Positions 34,076-43,780 are shown, numbered from the stretch's first letter. The stretch is DNA of 64,000 nt from Brevibacillus fluminis (GCF_003710825.1 NZ_RHHQ01000003.1:124001-188000), one strand, 5' to 3'. Made by a program: numbers and translations. The notes: generated by a model not told the origin, from the sequence alone.

Positions 34076-34858
34076 ATGATTCATTTCAAAAAATGGCTGG
34101 CTGCAGGCATGGTTGGTTTGGTAGCGTTAAACATCGCGGGGTGCGGTTCAAAGCAAGAAGCTACTGGCAGCAGCGCTGATGCAAAGGTCGTCACCATCGC
34201 CACCACCAATGACGGCCCACCATTCGCAGGTAAGGAAAATGGGAAGCTGATCGGTTACGACATCGAATTAGTGGAAGCGATTGCAAAGAAAGCAAACGTG
34301 CAGATGGAATGGAAAGAAATGAAGTTTGATGGGATTATACCTGCTCTTCAAGCCAAACAAGTCGATGGAGCCGTTTCCGCAATCACCATTCGGGAAGACC
34401 GCAAGCAAGTGGTGGACTTCACCGATCCATATTTCCAATCCGGGTTGTCCATCGTCGTCGCGAAAAACAGCCCGATTCAAAAGCTGGAAGACTTGAACGG
34501 CAAAACCATCGTTGCCAAGCAAGGGACATCCGGTCTTGAGACAGCACAAAAGCTGGCCGAACAGTACGGTGCCAAGGTAAAAATTTTGCAGGATGACGCG
34601 ACGCTGTTTTTGGATGTGGAATCAGGCAACTCGGACGCGCTGATCAATGATTTTCCGATGGTCGCCTACAAAATCAAGGTTGATGGAGATGCGACCAAGC
34701 TGCGTGTCATGGGCGACCGTTTGACAGGCGAGGAATATGGCATCGCGATTGTGAAAGGCAACAAAGAGCTGCTGGACAAGTTCAACAAAGGCCTGAAAGA
34801 ACTGAAAGATTCCGGGGAATTCCAAAAGCTCTACGACAAATATTTCGGCACTAACTAA
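34076..34858 (+). CDS. Amino-acid ABC transporter substrate-binding lipoprotein
   Basis: 260 residues. Lipoprotein signal KKWLAAGMVGLVALNIAGCGS (lipobox NIAG-C near residue 23). The family 3 solute-binding fold has PPFAGKENGKLIGYDIELVE, MKFDGIIPALQAKQVDGAVS, and TIREDRKQVVDFTDPYFQSG. The Arg/Asp pair in REDR..VDFTDPY typical of basic or polar amino-acid binders suggests arginine, lysine or glutamine as ligand. First gene of a three-gene importer, 28 bp before the permease gene. Confidence 0.93.
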   Translation: MIHFKKWLAAGMVGLVALNIAGCGSKQEATGSSADAKVVTIATTNDGPPFAGKENGKLIGYDIELVEAIAKKANVQMEWKEMKFDGIIPALQAKQVDGAVSAITIREDRKQVVDFTDPYFQSGLSIVVAKNSPIQKLEDLNGKTIVAKQGTSGLETAQKLAEQYGAKVKILQDDATLFLDVESGNSDALINDFPMVAYKIKVDGDATKLRVMGDRLTGEEYGIAIVKGNKELLDKFNKGLKELKDSGEFQKLYDKYFGTN

Positions 34859-34886
34859 ATTAGGTTAATGGATTGGGTGAGAATCA

Positions 34887-35540
34887 GTGGATACGTTGAA
34901 CATCATACAGAAAGCGCTCCCCGCCCTTCTAAGCGGCCTCTGGGTTACGCTGGAAATCGCCGTCGTCGCGTTGTTTTTCGCTATGGCGATCGGGCTTGCC
35001 TTCGGGTTGCTCCGCATTTCCAAAAACCCGCTTTTGCGCTGGATTGCCGAATTCTACGTGAACATCATCCGCGGTACACCGCTTTTGGTGCAGGTGCTGT
35101 TCATTTATTTCGGACTTCCCGGTGCCTTTGATTTCAAGCTCTCGGCTTTTGCAGCCGGGGTCATCGCCATCAGCATCAATGCCGGCGCTTACCTCGTTGA
35201 AATATTCCGTGCAGGGATCGAATCGATCGACAGAGGGCAAATGGAAGCAGGACGGGCGCTCGGCTTCACCTATGCACAAACCATGAATTACGTGATTCTG
35301 CCACAGGCGGTCAAACGGATGATCCCTGCTTTCGTCAACCAGTTCATCATTACGATCAAAGATACCTCACTCTTGTCCGTCATTGGCATCGCTGAACTGA
35401 CCATGGAAGGGCAAACCATCTATTCGTCCAACTTCCGCGCATTCGAAATTCTGGGCGCAATCGCTGTCATCTACTACATACTCATCTATGCCTTGACGCT
35501 CATCTCAAACAGGCTGGAACGGAGGCTGGCGAAATCATGA
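34887..35540 (+). CDS. Amino-acid ABC transporter permease
   Basis: 217 residues from a GTG start, HisM/GlnP type with about five membrane helices. [21 protein letters not shown] is the conserved periplasmic and helix 2 segment, and the EAA loop reads [24 protein letters not shown] with the invariant Gly. It works as a homodimer with the ATPase encoded next, which it overlaps by 4 bp (ATGA). There is only one permease gene in this operon. Confidence 0.94.
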   Translation: MDTLNIIQKALPALLSGLWVTLEIAVVALFFAMAIGLAFGLLRISKNPLLRWIAEFYVNIIRGTPLLVQVLFIYFGLPGAFDFKLSAFAAGVIAISINAGAYLVEIFRAGIESIDRGQMEAGRALGFTYAQTMNYVILPQAVKRMIPAFVNQFIITIKDTSLLSVIGIAELTMEGQTIYSSNFRAFEILGAIAVIYYILIYALTLISNRLERRLAKS

Positions 35541-36259
35541 TTCAAGTCAATCAACTGTGCAAATCGTTCGGCAAGCTTGATGTGTTAAAAGAAATTAACG
35601 TCTCGATCACAAACCGGGAAACCGTATGCATCATCGGTCCTTCTGGCTCCGGCAAATCAACCTTTCTTCGCTGTCTGAACCTGCTCGAGACCCCAACTTC
35701 CGGAGAGGTTTGGATTGAGGGAACCAATGTCACTGATCCTGGCACGAACATCAATGCCATCCGCCAAAAAGTTGGAATGGTTTTCCAGCAATTCAATCTG
35801 TTCCCCCACAAGACAGTGCTCGAGAACATTACGCTGGCACTGCGCAAACTGAAAAAAGTGTCGAAAATGGATGCCGAAGAAAAAGCCATGCGACTTTTGC
35901 AAAAAGTTGGGCTGACGCAAAAAGCCAATGTCTATCCGCCAAACTTGTCGGGCGGACAACAGCAGCGGGTCGCTATCGCACGAGCGCTCGCGATGGAGCC
36001 GCATGTCATGCTGTTTGACGAGCCGACCTCTGCGCTTGATCCGGAGATGGTGGGTGAGGTTCTTCAGGTGATGCGCGATTTGTCCAAAGAAGGCATGACC
36101 ATGGTGATCGTCACCCACGAGATGGGATTCGCACGGGAAGTGGCAGATCGAGTCATCTTCATGGACGGCGGCTACGTCGTAGAAGAAGCGAAGCCGGACG
36201 AGCTGTTTACACGTCCCCGCCACGAACGAACGCAAGCCTTTTTAAAGAAAGTCCTCTAA
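35537..36259 (+). CDS. Amino-acid ABC transporter ATP-binding protein
   Basis: 240-residue polar amino-acid importer ATPase (GlnQ/ArtM type). Walker [11 protein letters not shown]-loop [18 protein letters not shown], signature [17 protein letters not shown], Walker [15 protein letters not shown] and H-loop [20 protein letters not shown] are all intact. It overlaps the permease gene by 4 bp and ends the operon. About 100 bp separate it from the two-component system that follows on the same strand. Confidence 0.95.
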   Translation: MIQVNQLCKSFGKLDVLKEINVSITNRETVCIIGPSGSGKSTFLRCLNLLETPTSGEVWIEGTNVTDPGTNINAIRQKVGMVFQQFNLFPHKTVLENITLALRKLKKVSKMDAEEKAMRLLQKVGLTQKANVYPPNLSGGQQQRVAIARALAMEPHVMLFDEPTSALDPEMVGEVLQVMRDLSKEGMTMVIVTHEMGFAREVADRVIFMDGGYVVEEAKPDELFTRPRHERTQAFLKKVL

Positions 36260-36361
36260 GACACAACCATGACCACACCTCTGACATCCACTCGATTCGG
36301 AGGTTTTTTCCCGTTCCGGTATTGTATAATTGATGAAGAACACGCACAGGGAGCGAACATC

Positions 36362-37033
36362 ATGCCGTACAAAGTCTACCTTGTAGAAGACAATGAAGAT
36401 TTGAACGCGATTTTGAAGAAATATTTGGAGAAGGAAGGATATTGTGTCGAAGCATTTTTGGACGGCTACACGGCGCAAAAATGGCTTCACACCTCGCCCG
36501 ATCTCTGGATTTTGGACATCATGCTTCCCGATATCAATGGATACACGCTGCTGAAAGAGATTAAGGAAGTTCAGCCAAATGTGCCCATCATCTTCATTTC
36601 GGCAAAAAATGAAGAAATCGACCGTGTGATCGGGCTGGAGCTGGGCTGTGACGACTATATCTCCAAGCCTTTTTTGCCACGCGAACTGATCATCAAAGCG
36701 AAAAAGTGGCTGGAGCTGACCTATGGGGTGAAACCGGCTTACAACAAGACGACTACAATCTCCGGGTATGTCATCAACCGTGAAAGCCACACCATCCGTG
36801 AGAACGATGTCACCCTTTCCTTATCCGCGAAAGAGTTTGACCTGCTGCTGTTTTTCATCGACAACCCCAATCAGGCGTTTTCGCGCGAACAAATTTTGGA
36901 GCGAATCTGGGACAAGCATTACTACGGATCGGACCGCGTGGTGGATGATACCATCCGGCGCATTCGCAAAAAACTGCCCAATCTCCCGTTAGAAACCATG
37001 TACGGATATGGCTACCGCCTGGTGAAAAAATGA
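36362..37033 (+). CDS. OmpR/PhoB family response regulator
   Basis: 223 residues. Receiver domain 1-118: acidic pair in VEDNEDLNAILKKYLEKEGY, phosphoacceptor Asp in LWILDIMLPDINGYTLL (about 50), switch Ser in IIFISAKN and Lys in DDYISKPFLPREL. C-terminal winged helix (about 130-220): LSAKEFDLLLFFIDNPNQAF, DRVVDDTIRRIRKKL, YGYGYRLVKK. The start is the ATG at 36362 after GGGAGCG; a longer in-frame start at 36269 has no ribosome site. It overlaps the kinase gene by 4 bp. Confidence 0.94.
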   Translation: MPYKVYLVEDNEDLNAILKKYLEKEGYCVEAFLDGYTAQKWLHTSPDLWILDIMLPDINGYTLLKEIKEVQPNVPIIFISAKNEEIDRVIGLELGCDDYISKPFLPRELIIKAKKWLELTYGVKPAYNKTTTISGYVINRESHTIRENDVTLSLSAKEFDLLLFFIDNPNQAFSREQILERIWDKHYYGSDRVVDDTIRRIRKKLPNLPLETMYGYGYRLVKK

Positions 37034-38016
37034 AAGACAAACCGTTCGGCTTTCAAATCTGGATGACCATGACGGCTTTTCTCGTCTTCATTACCTGCAT
37101 CGTCACCTTGGTGCTGATCAACTATCTCTCGTTTGACCTCTTGAAAAATCTCATTCGCATTCTGCTCGTCATCTCGATTGTGAACATCGGCATCGCCAAA
37201 ATCATCACCAACAAAATTACGGAGCCGTTACGTGATTTAGAGCGAAAGGTGCGTCAAATCGCCAACAAGGAATGGGCCGAGCCTATCCGCCTTAACCGGA
37301 GCGACGAATTCGGCAAGCTGGCCACGTCCATCAACATGATGCAAGATTCATTGAAAAAAATGGAGATGGACGAAGAGATTTTCCTCCAAAACGTCTCTCA
37401 TGACTTAAAAACACCCATCATGGTGATTCGCAGCTACGCGCAAGCATTATCAGATGGTGTATACTTGAACGATTCTTTGGAAGACACGGTCGCCATTATT
37501 GAAAAAGAAGCGGTCAATCTGGAGCAAAAAGTAGAAAAGCTGCTGTACCTCAATAGCCTTGATTATATATTGGAGCGCAAAAATGAACGTCATAAGCTCA
37601 ATCTAAAAGCTTTACTGGAGCAGCTTTCCCGACGGTTTGCCCTCAATTCGCATCATCACCGGATCGAAACAAGCCTACAAGATGCTTTCATTCTCGGCAA
37701 TGAGGATGAGTTGACCGTCGCTTTGGAAAACATCCTCGAAAATAATCTTCGTTACGCGTCAACGACCATCCACATCTCGACAGATGTTTGCCTCTATCAA
37801 GCTGCCGAGCATGTACAAATTTCCATCCTCAATGACGGTCCCCTGATTGAGGAGGAAGTTCTTCATCACTTGTTCAATCACTTTTACAAAGGCAAAAACG
37901 GAAAATTTGGACTCGGATTGTTCATCTCACAAAAGATCATCCAGTTCCACGGCGGTCATATGATGGCGACCAACACAAAAGCAGGCCCGCTGTTTACGAT
38001 TCTGCTGCCGGTTTGA
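37030..38016 (+). CDS. Sensor histidine kinase with almost no extracellular domain
   Basis: 328 residues. Two N-terminal membrane helices (about 10-30 and 38-58) are joined by only a few residues, then a HAMP domain, a dimerisation/phosphoacceptor domain with VSHDLKTPIMVIRSYAQALS, and an ATPase domain (NEDELTVALENILENNLRYA N-box; GKNGKFGLGLFISQKIIQFH G2 box). The G1 box (SILNDGPLI) is slightly degenerate, lacking the second Gly. The short loop suggests sensing at or within the membrane. It pairs with the regulator upstream; the target genes may include the neighbouring ABC importer, but this is not shown. Confidence 0.93.
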   Translation: MKDKPFGFQIWMTMTAFLVFITCIVTLVLINYLSFDLLKNLIRILLVISIVNIGIAKIITNKITEPLRDLERKVRQIANKEWAEPIRLNRSDEFGKLATSINMMQDSLKKMEMDEEIFLQNVSHDLKTPIMVIRSYAQALSDGVYLNDSLEDTVAIIEKEAVNLEQKVEKLLYLNSLDYILERKNERHKLNLKALLEQLSRRFALNSHHHRIETSLQDAFILGNEDELTVALENILENNLRYASTTIHISTDVCLYQAAEHVQISILNDGPLIEEEVLHHLFNHFYKGKNGKFGLGLFISQKIIQFHGGHMMATNTKAGPLFTILLPV

Positions 38017-38062
38017 CCCGGCAGAGAGCCAGAGACCAACGATAAAAGAATCGAGGGATATC

Positions 38063-38608
38063 ATGTTCATTGACAAGCGCGAATTCCACGTAAAGGAAGT
38101 CCGTTACACGATCCGCTCCGCAGACGTTGCCGATGCGGCACAGCTGTCTGCCTTGCGAGTGAAAATTGACGGTGAGACGGAAAACATGGATAGGGAAAAA
38201 GGCGAGGCATTCATCGATGCGCCTGGCTTTGAACAGCTGATCAAAGCGGACGCCGAAGCTTCTCGCAACTTGTTTTTAGTGGCGGCTGTCGATGATCGGC
38301 TTGTCGGCTATTCCCGATGCCAGGGCAGCGAATTGAAACGACTCGCGCACAAAGTCGAATTCGGGGTGTGCGTGCTGCAAGAATTTTGGGGATGTGGGAT
38401 TGGGCAAAATTTGTTGAAAGAGTCGATTGCTTGGGCAGATTCCACCGGGATTCGCAAAATCGCATTAAGCGTTTTAGAAACAAACGAGAAAGCGATTGCC
38501 CTTTACCAAAAGCTCGGCTTTGCCATTGAAGGGGTGCTCAAAAAAGACAAAATCCTTTCCGACGGCAATTACTACGACACCATCGTTATGGGCAGATTCC
38601 ACGAGTAA
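38063..38608 (+). CDS. GNAT family N-acetyltransferase
   Basis: 181-residue acetyltransferase of the RimI/SpeG-like class. The acetyl-CoA site appears as GVCVLQEFWGCGIGQNLLKESI (motif A, with GxGIGxxL), followed by IRKIALSVLETNEKAIALYQ and KLGFAIEGVLKKDKILSDGN, the typical strand-helix end of RimJ/RimL-type enzymes. The substrate is unknown. The ATG at 38063 follows GAGGGA. A stand-alone gene after the two-component system. Confidence 0.88.
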   Translation: MFIDKREFHVKEVRYTIRSADVADAAQLSALRVKIDGETENMDREKGEAFIDAPGFEQLIKADAEASRNLFLVAAVDDRLVGYSRCQGSELKRLAHKVEFGVCVLQEFWGCGIGQNLLKESIAWADSTGIRKIALSVLETNEKAIALYQKLGFAIEGVLKKDKILSDGNYYDTIVMGRFHE

Positions 38609-38799
38609 GCCCCGGCCGAATAAGCGAATCTGCGAAAATTTTTTTGTGCCCGCTTTAATGAAAGAATGGTCGTCAGCTCTAGTAATAACCTGTTTGCTGT
38701 AAAAAAATATGTGAACATGATGAAACGTTCGAAAGAATGCTGCCGTCAAAGGATGCAGAACCACACACAACACAACAATGAAATTGGAGATGATTCCTG

Positions 38800-39879
38800 A
38801 TGAAACGTGCGAAACAACTCGGTTCCGCTCTAATGATGGCGGCATTGCTCACTACATCGTTCACGACTCTTCCGCAAGTGCATGCGGAGTCTACCTTTAA
38901 TCCTACTGCGATCCAAATCGATCCGCCTGCGCCGCTGGTTAACCTGCAAATCAATGGCGAAGCGCTCGATCCGCAAAAAAACTATATCTACCAAAACGAG
39001 AAAGATCACTATATGGTGCCGTTGCGCGAAGCCGCTGAAAAGCTCGGCTACAAGGTCGAATGGAACCAGACGAAAAAAATGCTGGAGCTCAGCAAAGGCC
39101 CGCGCTTCTTCATGATTCAAATCGGCCAAGACAACTACAATATCAACAAGATGCAAGTAAAATTGGGCGATGCCCCAATCCTGAATGAAGGCAAAACGTA
39201 TGTGCCATTGTCCTTCTTCAGCGAGGTGCTGAAAGAGAACGTGAAAGCCAACGACAGATTCCACCTGACCATCACCAGTCAAGATGCGCAGCCAGACGTA
39301 CATGTTGCGCCGATCAAGGATGGCACCGTGACCGAAATCGTTCATGGCAAAGAAGGCTATTTCGTCACCATAAACGGATTCGCTTACGGCATGCGCCTCG
39401 GCATCTATGACAAAACCGAAATCGTTTCGGCTGACGGTAAAAAGCTGGCGGTAACCGATCTGAAACCAGGCATGAGCGTTTCAGCCACAATCGGCGCAGC
39501 GATGACAATGAGCATTCCGCCGCAAGCGACCGCCTCCAAAATCGTCGTGAACGAAACTGTGCCTGAGCTGCTGGCGACCCAAGGGGAAATCGCTGAAGTA
39601 ACCACCCAGAAAGACGGCTCCAAAACCGTCCTCATCTCCAACGGCATCGGCCTCAACGATAAAGGCTTCGAGAGCGTGCTGCTCAAGCTTTCCGCCGACA
39701 CGAAACTGATCAATACGCTGGATAACAGCGAGATCAAAGCGGATCAGTTGAAGAAGGGCCAAAAAATTGTCGCCTTCTACGGTCCGATTGCAACAAAAAG
39801 CTTGCCTCCACAAACACAAGCTATCAAGATTTTGGTAGATGTCGAACTGGAGCAAACGACGCTTCCAGCGCCGAAATAA
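38800..39879 (+). CDS. Secreted protein with copper amine oxidase N-terminal (stalk) domain
   Basis: 359 residues. The signal peptide is ALMMAALLTTSFTTLPQVHA (cut near 29). The region about 65-145 matches the copper amine oxidase-like N domain (DHYMVPLREAAEKLGYKVEW, GKTYVPLSFFSEVLKE). Two related beta-rich repeats follow (about 168-245 and 250-350: GTVTEIVHGKEGYFVTING and QGEIAEVTTQKDGSKTVLIS, both with GIG or MRLGI-type turns and PPQ endings). There is no oxidase catalytic domain. Such proteins bind the cell wall in spore formers; role unknown. It has its own terminator. Confidence 0.85.
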   Translation: MKRAKQLGSALMMAALLTTSFTTLPQVHAESTFNPTAIQIDPPAPLVNLQINGEALDPQKNYIYQNEKDHYMVPLREAAEKLGYKVEWNQTKKMLELSKGPRFFMIQIGQDNYNINKMQVKLGDAPILNEGKTYVPLSFFSEVLKENVKANDRFHLTITSQDAQPDVHVAPIKDGTVTEIVHGKEGYFVTINGFAYGMRLGIYDKTEIVSADGKKLAVTDLKPGMSVSATIGAAMTMSIPPQATASKIVVNETVPELLATQGEIAEVTTQKDGSKTVLISNGIGLNDKGFESVLLKLSADTKLINTLDNSEIKADQLKKGQKIVAFYGPIATKSLPPQTQAIKILVDVELEQTTLPAPK

Positions 39880-39890
39880 GCAGATACCGT

Positions 39891-39928
39891 AAAAAAAGCT
39901 GTTGACCCTAGCCGTCAGCAGCTTTTTC
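39891..39928 (+). terminator. Terminator after the copper-amine-oxidase-N gene
   Basis: AAAGCTGTTGAC / GTCAGCAGCTTT stem (one mismatch) followed by TTCTTCG. Confidence 0.8.
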
Positions 39929-40037
39929 TTCGTATCCAAATAGATGAAAGTATCCTAAAATATAGAAGTAAGAAGAGCGCCTTTCACATACTGGATCAGG
40001 TCATAAAGAAACTCACGAACGAAGGGGTAGAAAACAA

Positions 40038-41300
40038 ATGACAAGTACAATGGATTCAAAAGAATTCATCAGTCGCCGACAAAGGCTCGCAGAAAAAATG
40101 CCTGATCACAGCGCTCTTGTACTATTTTCAGGGGTTGTCAAGACACGCAGCCATGACGATAAATATCCATATACACCGAACCGCAACTTCTACTATCTAA
40201 CCGGCATTGCGCGCAGCAACCTCATTCTCATGATCACGAAACGCGCTGGCACTGTGACCGAAACGTTATTTCTTCAGCGACCAAATGAACTGGAAGCGAA
40301 ATGGACAGGTGCCGTCTTATCGGATCAAGAGGCAAAGGAGCAGTCTGGTATCGAACACTTCGACTATCTCGATGAGTGGCTCCAGTCATTTGCAACCTTT
40401 ATGAGGCGCTGCGAAGGCAAGGGCTCGCTCTATCTTGACTTGTATCGCTATCTGTGGAGCGATGAGCTGACCCCTGCAGAGACTTTTGCCGAAGACGCGC
40501 AGAAGAAATACCCGACCCTGCAGATTCACGATGCGGGCCCATGGCTGAAAGAACTGCGTATGGTGAAGAGTCCAGCAGAGATCGAAGAAATCAGACGTGC
40601 GATTGCCATTACGGATGAAGCGATACGACGCATGTGGTCGCATGCACGTCCTGGAATCATGGAATATGAGCTAGAGGCGCACTATGATTTCACGTTGAAG
40701 TCGCATGGTGTTCGCGAGCTTCCTTATTTACCTATTATTGCTAGCGGAATCAATGCTACTGTCTTGCACTATGAAGCGAATGATCAGCGCACGGAAGATG
40801 GTGACTTGGTCCTCCTCGACCTCGGTGCAGCATCGAACTACTACGCGGCTGATATTTCGCGAACGTTTCCCGTGAACGGTCGCTTTACAGAACGTCAGAA
40901 AGAGATCTATCAACTCGTACTCGAAGCAGAAATCAAGACCATCGAAGCAGTGAAGCCTGGTGTCACACTTCAACAACTAAATGAGGTCACGAAACAAGTC
41001 TTCACAGATGGCCTGCTACGTCTCGGTCTCATAAAAGAGAGCAGTGAGCTGTCCAACTACTACTATCATGCCGTGTCTCATCACCTTGGACTGGATACGC
41101 ACGATATCTCGGATTACAGTGCAGTCATGCAACCAGGTATGGTGATCACGATTGAGCCTGGTCTGTACATAGAGGAAGAAGCGATTGGCATTCGGATTGA
41201 AGATGATGTGTTAGTAACAGCAGACGGCTTCGAGGTGCTATCTTCACAGATCCCGAAGGAAATCGAAGAAGTGGAATTGTTAATCGGGAAAAAGGAATAG
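40038..41300 (+). CDS. M24 family metallopeptidase (aminopeptidase P-like)
   Basis: 420 residues: AMP_N domain (about 10-140: RRQRLAEKMPDHSALVLFSG, YPYTPNRNFYYLTGI) and pita-bread catalytic domain (about 180-415). Metal ligands are visible: two Asp in LVLLDLGAASNYYAADISRTF, His in SHHLGLDTHD, Glu in ITIEPGLYIEEE and Glu in GIRIEDDVLV. Aminopeptidase P removes an N-terminal residue before proline. The DNA looks more AT-rich with different codon choice from its neighbours, which hints at acquisition from another Firmicute. A strong hairpin follows at 41337. Confidence 0.93.
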   Translation: MTSTMDSKEFISRRQRLAEKMPDHSALVLFSGVVKTRSHDDKYPYTPNRNFYYLTGIARSNLILMITKRAGTVTETLFLQRPNELEAKWTGAVLSDQEAKEQSGIEHFDYLDEWLQSFATFMRRCEGKGSLYLDLYRYLWSDELTPAETFAEDAQKKYPTLQIHDAGPWLKELRMVKSPAEIEEIRRAIAITDEAIRRMWSHARPGIMEYELEAHYDFTLKSHGVRELPYLPIIASGINATVLHYEANDQRTEDGDLVLLDLGAASNYYAADISRTFPVNGRFTERQKEIYQLVLEAEIKTIEAVKPGVTLQQLNEVTKQVFTDGLLRLGLIKESSELSNYYYHAVSHHLGLDTHDISDYSAVMQPGMVITIEPGLYIEEEAIGIRIEDDVLVTADGFEVLSSQIPKEIEEVELLIGKKE

Positions 41301-41336
41301 CGAACGTTTGCGAGCCAATATCTTGGCGATTAAAAT

Positions 41337-41371
41337 GACTGGGACTCCTTGATTGATAAGGAGTCCCGGTC
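41337..41371. repeat. Strong hairpin after the M24 peptidase gene
   Basis: 14-bp arms (GACTGGGACTCCTT / AAGGAGTCCCGGTC, one mismatch) with a 7-base loop but no T-tract; it lies between the convergent peptidase and YoaP-like genes. It may end transcription poorly or protect mRNA 3' ends. Confidence 0.65.
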
Positions 41372-41403
41372 TCGCTTCGGTTATGGTGAAGTCCGGCATT
41401 GCT

Positions 41404-42180
41404 TTACGTCCATTCTTGCCAATTTATTTTGTTAAACTTGTCTCTCGTCATGATTTCGTGTGTCACGAATTTGCCTCGATAAAACAAGCTGTAGGACGTA
41501 TACGGTGACGGCGCACGACGCGCTTCCTCCCGCGTAGCGATCTTATGTTTTTCAAACGGTATGCCTGCCTCACGGGCTGCCTGCTCCAGCTCGTCAGCAT
41601 AAAACTCAGTAAACGGGCACTGATTCGTATAAAACAGCTGTAGCCCGTTCCGCTCATCGATTTCTGACTTTTGCTTTTGCACATGTTGACAAAAGCGCGG
41701 AAGCGGTGCATCGGCTTGAAATCGATTGACCAGCAATTCGAAATACGGAAGCGCCGTATCACAGGTAACGAACCCATGATGGGCAAAAAATTTCTTGTCC
41801 GACAGGTAGGGACGCTTTCCTTTTCCCGCGATCACCACGATCCCGTTCATATTTTGGGCATCGCGGATGCATTCGGCTAGCAGTCTGGCAGCGAGCCCTT
41901 GGCCTTTGAATTGACCGGAAACCCACAGGCAATTGATGAAAAGGTAGCCCGGCGCCTCGACTGGAACCCAGGCAAATTCGGCCGGCACATATTCAATGAA
42001 TACTTTTCCCCGGACGTTTCCTTTCTTGAATCGAAATCCTTCCGCAAAACGTGCTTTCATCCAGTCTTTTTTCGCTTGCACGCCATTCGCCGTTTTGGGA
42101 TCGCCGAGCGCACAGCAAATATGCTCCTGGTCGATATTGGCCTCCGTCAGGCTGATGAATTCGATCGGATTGGTTTGCAT
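41404..42180 (-). CDS. YoaP-like GNAT acetyltransferase
   Basis: 258 residues. The N-terminal GNAT domain (about 1-150) has LFINCLWVSGQFKGQGLAAR, the acetyl-CoA loop, and FFAHHGFVTCDTALPYFELL. The C-terminal part (about 185-255: GLQLFYTNQCPFTEFYADEL, then PFEKHKIATREEARRAPSPYTSY) is a YoaP-type domain that resembles a thioredoxin or glutaredoxin fold, with CPF where a redox Cys could sit. The ATG at 42180 is preceded by GGGGAGGGG. Function unknown; monocistronic. Confidence 0.85.
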   Translation of the reverse strand: MQTNPIEFISLTEANIDQEHICCALGDPKTANGVQAKKDWMKARFAEGFRFKKGNVRGKVFIEYVPAEFAWVPVEAPGYLFINCLWVSGQFKGQGLAARLLAECIRDAQNMNGIVVIAGKGKRPYLSDKKFFAHHGFVTCDTALPYFELLVNRFQADAPLPRFCQHVQKQKSEIDERNGLQLFYTNQCPFTEFYADELEQAAREAGIPFEKHKIATREEARRAPSPYTSYSLFYRGKFVTHEIMTRDKFNKINWQEWT

Positions 42181-42320
42181 GCTTCCCCTCCCCTCATTTT
42201 TCCATTATATAGTAGAATAAGTTAGCAAATCTGATCTTCCTATGAAAATTCATTGAAAGAACACCCATCGTCAGGTATCTTCACTATATTGCTACTTTCG
42301 GATACTTGAGGTGAAAAACA

Positions 42321-43034
42321 TTGGAAGCTTGCAAAGTGATTCTATTCGATCTAGATGATACGCTTTATGATTTTTCAGCTTGCTGGGAAACCGGCATGCG
42401 CGAAACAATCCGCACGCACCCGTTGACCCGCGATTTGGACACAGACGCTTTTTATGAAAAGCTCGCTTACTACAATGATGCGCTTTGGCCGCAAATCGCC
42501 GATCGATCGCTCACCTTTAACGAATACCGGCACGTTCGCCTCCAAAACTCGCTCGGCCACTTCGATCGCCAGGCAAAGCGGCAGGAGTCGGATGATTTCC
42601 AGGCACTCTTTCGGCAAAAAAACGAGGAGAACATGCTGCCTGTAGAAGAGACGACGGCCCTTATAACCGAGCTGTCCGGTCGTTACCGTCTGGGGATCGT
42701 CACGAACGGTCCCGCCGACATGACGGACAAAAAGCTAGAGCGCCTACAGCTTGCCCACTTGTTCCCGCCGGATACCGTCTTCATCTCCGAGCTGATCGGC
42801 CATCACAAGCCGGACAAGCGGATTTTTCAGCATGTTCTGGCGCAAATGGGCGCAGATGCACATGAGACTCTGTTTGTCGGTGACAACTGGATCGCGGACG
42901 TTGCAGGCGCAATGGACGCGGGCATTTCTGCGGTTTGGCTGAATGCGCATGGTCACGAGCCGCAGACGCCCCATGTTCCCTTGGCCATGATCGAACAGCT
43001 TGCGGATTTGCGCACGGTACTGAAAAAGAAATAA
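42321..43034 (+). CDS. HAD family hydrolase (YjjG/YfnB-like nucleotidase type)
   Basis: 237 residues from a TTG start, with GAGGTG 8 bases upstream. HAD motif I is FDLDDTLYDFSACW (nucleophile Asp and acid Asp), motif II is GIVTNGPADM, motif III the Lys in HHKPDKRIF and motif IV FVGDNWIADVAGAMDAG. The C1 cap helical insert resembles the pyrimidine 5'-nucleotidase YjjG group. The substrate is unproven. A bidirectional terminator follows, shared with the cid operon. Confidence 0.9.
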   Translation: MEACKVILFDLDDTLYDFSACWETGMRETIRTHPLTRDLDTDAFYEKLAYYNDALWPQIADRSLTFNEYRHVRLQNSLGHFDRQAKRQESDDFQALFRQKNEENMLPVEETTALITELSGRYRLGIVTNGPADMTDKKLERLQLAHLFPPDTVFISELIGHHKPDKRIFQHVLAQMGADAHETLFVGDNWIADVAGAMDAGISAVWLNAHGHEPQTPHVPLAMIEQLADLRTVLKKK

Positions 43035-43080
43035 ACAAAGCCTCCACACGGGATGCAACTCCCCTGCGGAGGCTTTGTTT
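43033..43080. terminator. Bidirectional terminator between the HAD gene and the cidB-like gene
   Basis: AACAAAGCCTCC / GGAGGCTTTGTTT arms with a CACGGG...CCCCTG-containing centre; the two convergent genes end on either side. Confidence 0.8.
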
Positions 43081-43084
43081 GCTG

Positions 43085-43780
43085 TTAGGTCATCCATGCC
43101 TGAACGATGGGCAGCAGCATAAACGCCCATGCGACGGTGATGATCGCTCCGACGATATTGGACAGGCTGGAGACCGTTCCCTCCACCTCGCCTCGCTCAA
43201 ACGCCTTCACCGTGCCTAAAGCGTGAGCCCCCATTCCATACATCATCCCGATGGCCAGCGGATGCCGGACATGGAACAGCCGCATGATTTTTGGTCCCAA
43301 ATACATGCCGGCAAAGCTGGTCAGCATGACAAACACCGCGGTCAATGCCGGAATGCCGTGAATCGATTCGGATAGACTGACGGCGATTGGTGTCGTGATC
43401 GAGCGCGGAATCACGCTCAGCACCGCCTGTCCGCCCATTCCCAGCAAGTAGGTGGGAATCATTCCACCGATGATGGCGGCGAGTGAGCCGACCGAAAGAC
43501 TGAACACGATGACGCGCCAGTTCGCCCGCAAGATCGCCCAGTTACGGTAGAGCGGGATCGCAAACGCAACGGTGACCATATTGAGCGCTTCCGTAAACAG
43601 CGACGTCGCGTGCTGGTACTCCTCGTACGGCAATCCGATCGTAAACAGGATCCCCATCATCGCGAGCGGAGTCAGAATAATGGGAGATGTGAGCCATCCC
43701 GGCTTTTTTCGATTCAATCGTTTGCAGTACAAATAAAGGGCGACGGTAAAGCAGACACTACATATTTTTAGCAGCAGCAT
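43085..43780 (-). CDS. cidB: LrgB/CidB family protein (antiholin/holin-type membrane protein)
   Basis: 231-residue membrane protein with about seven helices. Conserved LrgB pieces are YEEYQHATSLFTEALNMVTV, AFAIPLYRNWAILRANW, VIPRSITTPIAVSLSESIHG (signature PRSITTPIA) and GMMYGMGAHALGTVKAFERG. LrgB/CidB proteins pair with LrgA/CidA to control murein hydrolase export, programmed lysis and pyruvate movement. It overlaps cidA by 23 bp and lies directly upstream of a terminator. Confidence 0.93.
   Translation of the reverse strand: MLLLKICSVCFTVALYLYCKRLNRKKPGWLTSPIILTPLAMMGILFTIGLPYEEYQHATSLFTEALNMVTVAFAIPLYRNWAILRANWRVIVFSLSVGSLAAIIGGMIPTYLLGMGGQAVLSVIPRSITTPIAVSLSESIHGIPALTAVFVMLTSFAGMYLGPKIMRLFHVRHPLAIGMMYGMGAHALGTVKAFERGEVEGTVSSLSNIVGAIITVAWAFMLLPIVQAWMT

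Noticed and set aside
38717..38800. 27-codon ORF just upstream of the copper-amine-oxidase-N gene, whose stop overlaps that gene's ATG and whose start resembles the gene's own first codons.
   Set aside because: No ribosome site and low-complexity content; the similarity (ATGAAACGTTCGAAA versus ATGAAACGTGCGAAA) may be a chance or old local duplication.
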